From Cordilura impudica (lineage: Eukaryota; Arthropoda; Insecta; Diptera; Scathophagidae): a stretch of DNA of 64,000 nucleotides. The notes below the pieces were generated by a model, which worked only from the letters and a program-made list of their open reading frames with translations, made no database searches and was not told the origin of the DNA. Positions 63,103 to 64,000 of this stretch are shown one piece after another. A program made the position numbers and the translations under genes. How positions within the stretch are numbered: the stretch's first letter is position 1; the number at the start of each line of letters is the position of its first letter. The stretch covers positions 13,095,668 through 13,159,667 of the forward strand of contig OY821519.1 in assembly GCA_963682025.1 (NCBI GenBank), read 5' to 3'.

Positions 63103-64000
63103 TACGAAATCTATAAACATTTTGGGTTCAATTGGTTTTCTTCTACCACAATCTCCGTCATTGCCTTTGTTAAAATTTTTAAATATAAAAATTTATTCAA
63201 TTTCCTAATATGAAAACAGAAAGATTCTTTCAACACTTTCTAACTTATAGTTTTCCAAAGGATTTGCCTTGGTCGGTATTGATTCGTCTGTGGCTTTTAC
63301 CCTCACATAACTCCTTTGCAATAGGGAAGATTTATGGGTTTCCAAAGCCTATTTTAACAAAAAAGATTAAATCCAACTTATCAAAAAAACATTCAAACAT
63401 AATGCCAAAATTATATATACACCCCTCGATATATGAGATAATTCGATTGGGGACCAGTTTAAAATCTTAAAATATCAAAACTAATACAGTTTGATTTAAA
63501 TAAATATCAGACATAAACCCTTTCAAACTATTTTGTTCTTAAATTTTCAGATTTTGTATCTCGTATCTCATTGATGCTCCCAAACAATATTATTATTTAT
63601 GTCCGATCTAAACCTAAATGTTCCTTTTGAGTTTACAAAACTCTTGCCCTTCAATATAGAATAAACCCACAAAGGCCAAAATATATGTATGTTTGTATAT
63701 CCCACACAACAACAACAAAAAACGTATTGCTTGAATAGATTTAAAGATTATAGAATATATGAAAACCTACTACTAGACTTTTCTGTTAAGTGATGAAATC
63801 TATTTTTAATCGAATGTTTTCTAAAATCTTATAAGTTCAAATTAATTGAGACTCAGAGATAAATTGAATTATTTTCTTTTTTGATTTTATAAAAACAAAT
63901 ATGAAATTCGTTTAAACATTTAATTCATTACTTAACAGATAATATTCGGCTGGATCGAATTTTGAATTAATATATATAATAACATTATTTTTTGTTCTCA
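63103..64000 (+). other. app: app 3' UTR and downstream sequence
   Basis: AT-rich. Possible polyadenylation signals: AATAAA at about 63498 (TTTAAATAAATATC) and 63660 (AGAATAAACC). The 86-codon frame 63210-63470 has no recognisable motif and is not called as a gene. Confidence 0.5.

Noticed and set aside
63210..63470. 86-codon frame after the app stop codon as a second gene
   Set aside because: Biased composition, no motif, and position in probable 3' UTR; treated as chance.

Overview
The window looks like an AT-rich nuclear genome segment from a higher (cyclorrhaphan, probably calyptrate) fly. One host gene is recognisable: an eight-exon, plus-strand DHHC-family palmitoyltransferase whose protein closely matches what I know of Drosophila approximated (app) and of vertebrate ZDHHC9/14/18. 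Its coding exons run from 7972 to 63102. A 38.1-kb first intron and a 14.1-kb third intron hold most of the window; the other introns are 71-466 bp. The splice phases of all eight exons agree and give a 713-residue protein.

Layout. 1-2054 is the 5' part of a broken piggyBac-type element whose TTAA-flanked end lies at 2050. 3015-6425 is a DNA transposon with roughly 490-bp terminal inverted repeats and a frameshifted transposase. 7240-7971 is probable 5' UTR/promoter of app. Intron 1 (8130-46244) contains, in order: a 2-kb A/T low-complexity array with higher-order periodicity; diverged minisatellites; several non-LTR retrotransposon remnants (CR1-like, RTE-like, I-clade, LOA-like, jockey-like); a BEL/Pao gag remnant; a Helitron-derived coding remnant; a tRNA-derived SINE; Tc1 and mariner remnants; and an unclassified GC-richer insertion. 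Intron 3 (46693-60779) contains a decayed mariner, LOA-like and RTE-like LINE remnants, a foldback element, an LTR-retrotransposon remnant nested in a mariner-like element, and a second mariner-like copy in inverted orientation. 63103-64000 is 3' UTR or downstream sequence.

Three small dispersed families recur. Family A (about 0.79 kb, with a 24-bp perfect palindrome near one end) has eight full or partial copies. Family B (about 375 bp) has nine copies with Helitron-type ends: 5' A|TC, and a 13-nt palindrome 12 nt before a 3' CTAG|T. A foldback family has two copies, each with a perfect 11-bp target duplication. Nesting gives a relative insertion history: A inside B, foldback inside RTE-like LINE, LTR element inside mariner, SINE inside I-clade LINE, GC-rich unit inside family D.

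No complete, undamaged transposon gene was found. The most interesting items are the long-TIR transposon, the foldback family with exact 11-bp duplications, the higher-order A/T array, and the approximately 96% similar inverted mariner pair that would be transcribed within app intron 3. All family assignments come from reading translated motifs by eye, without database searches.
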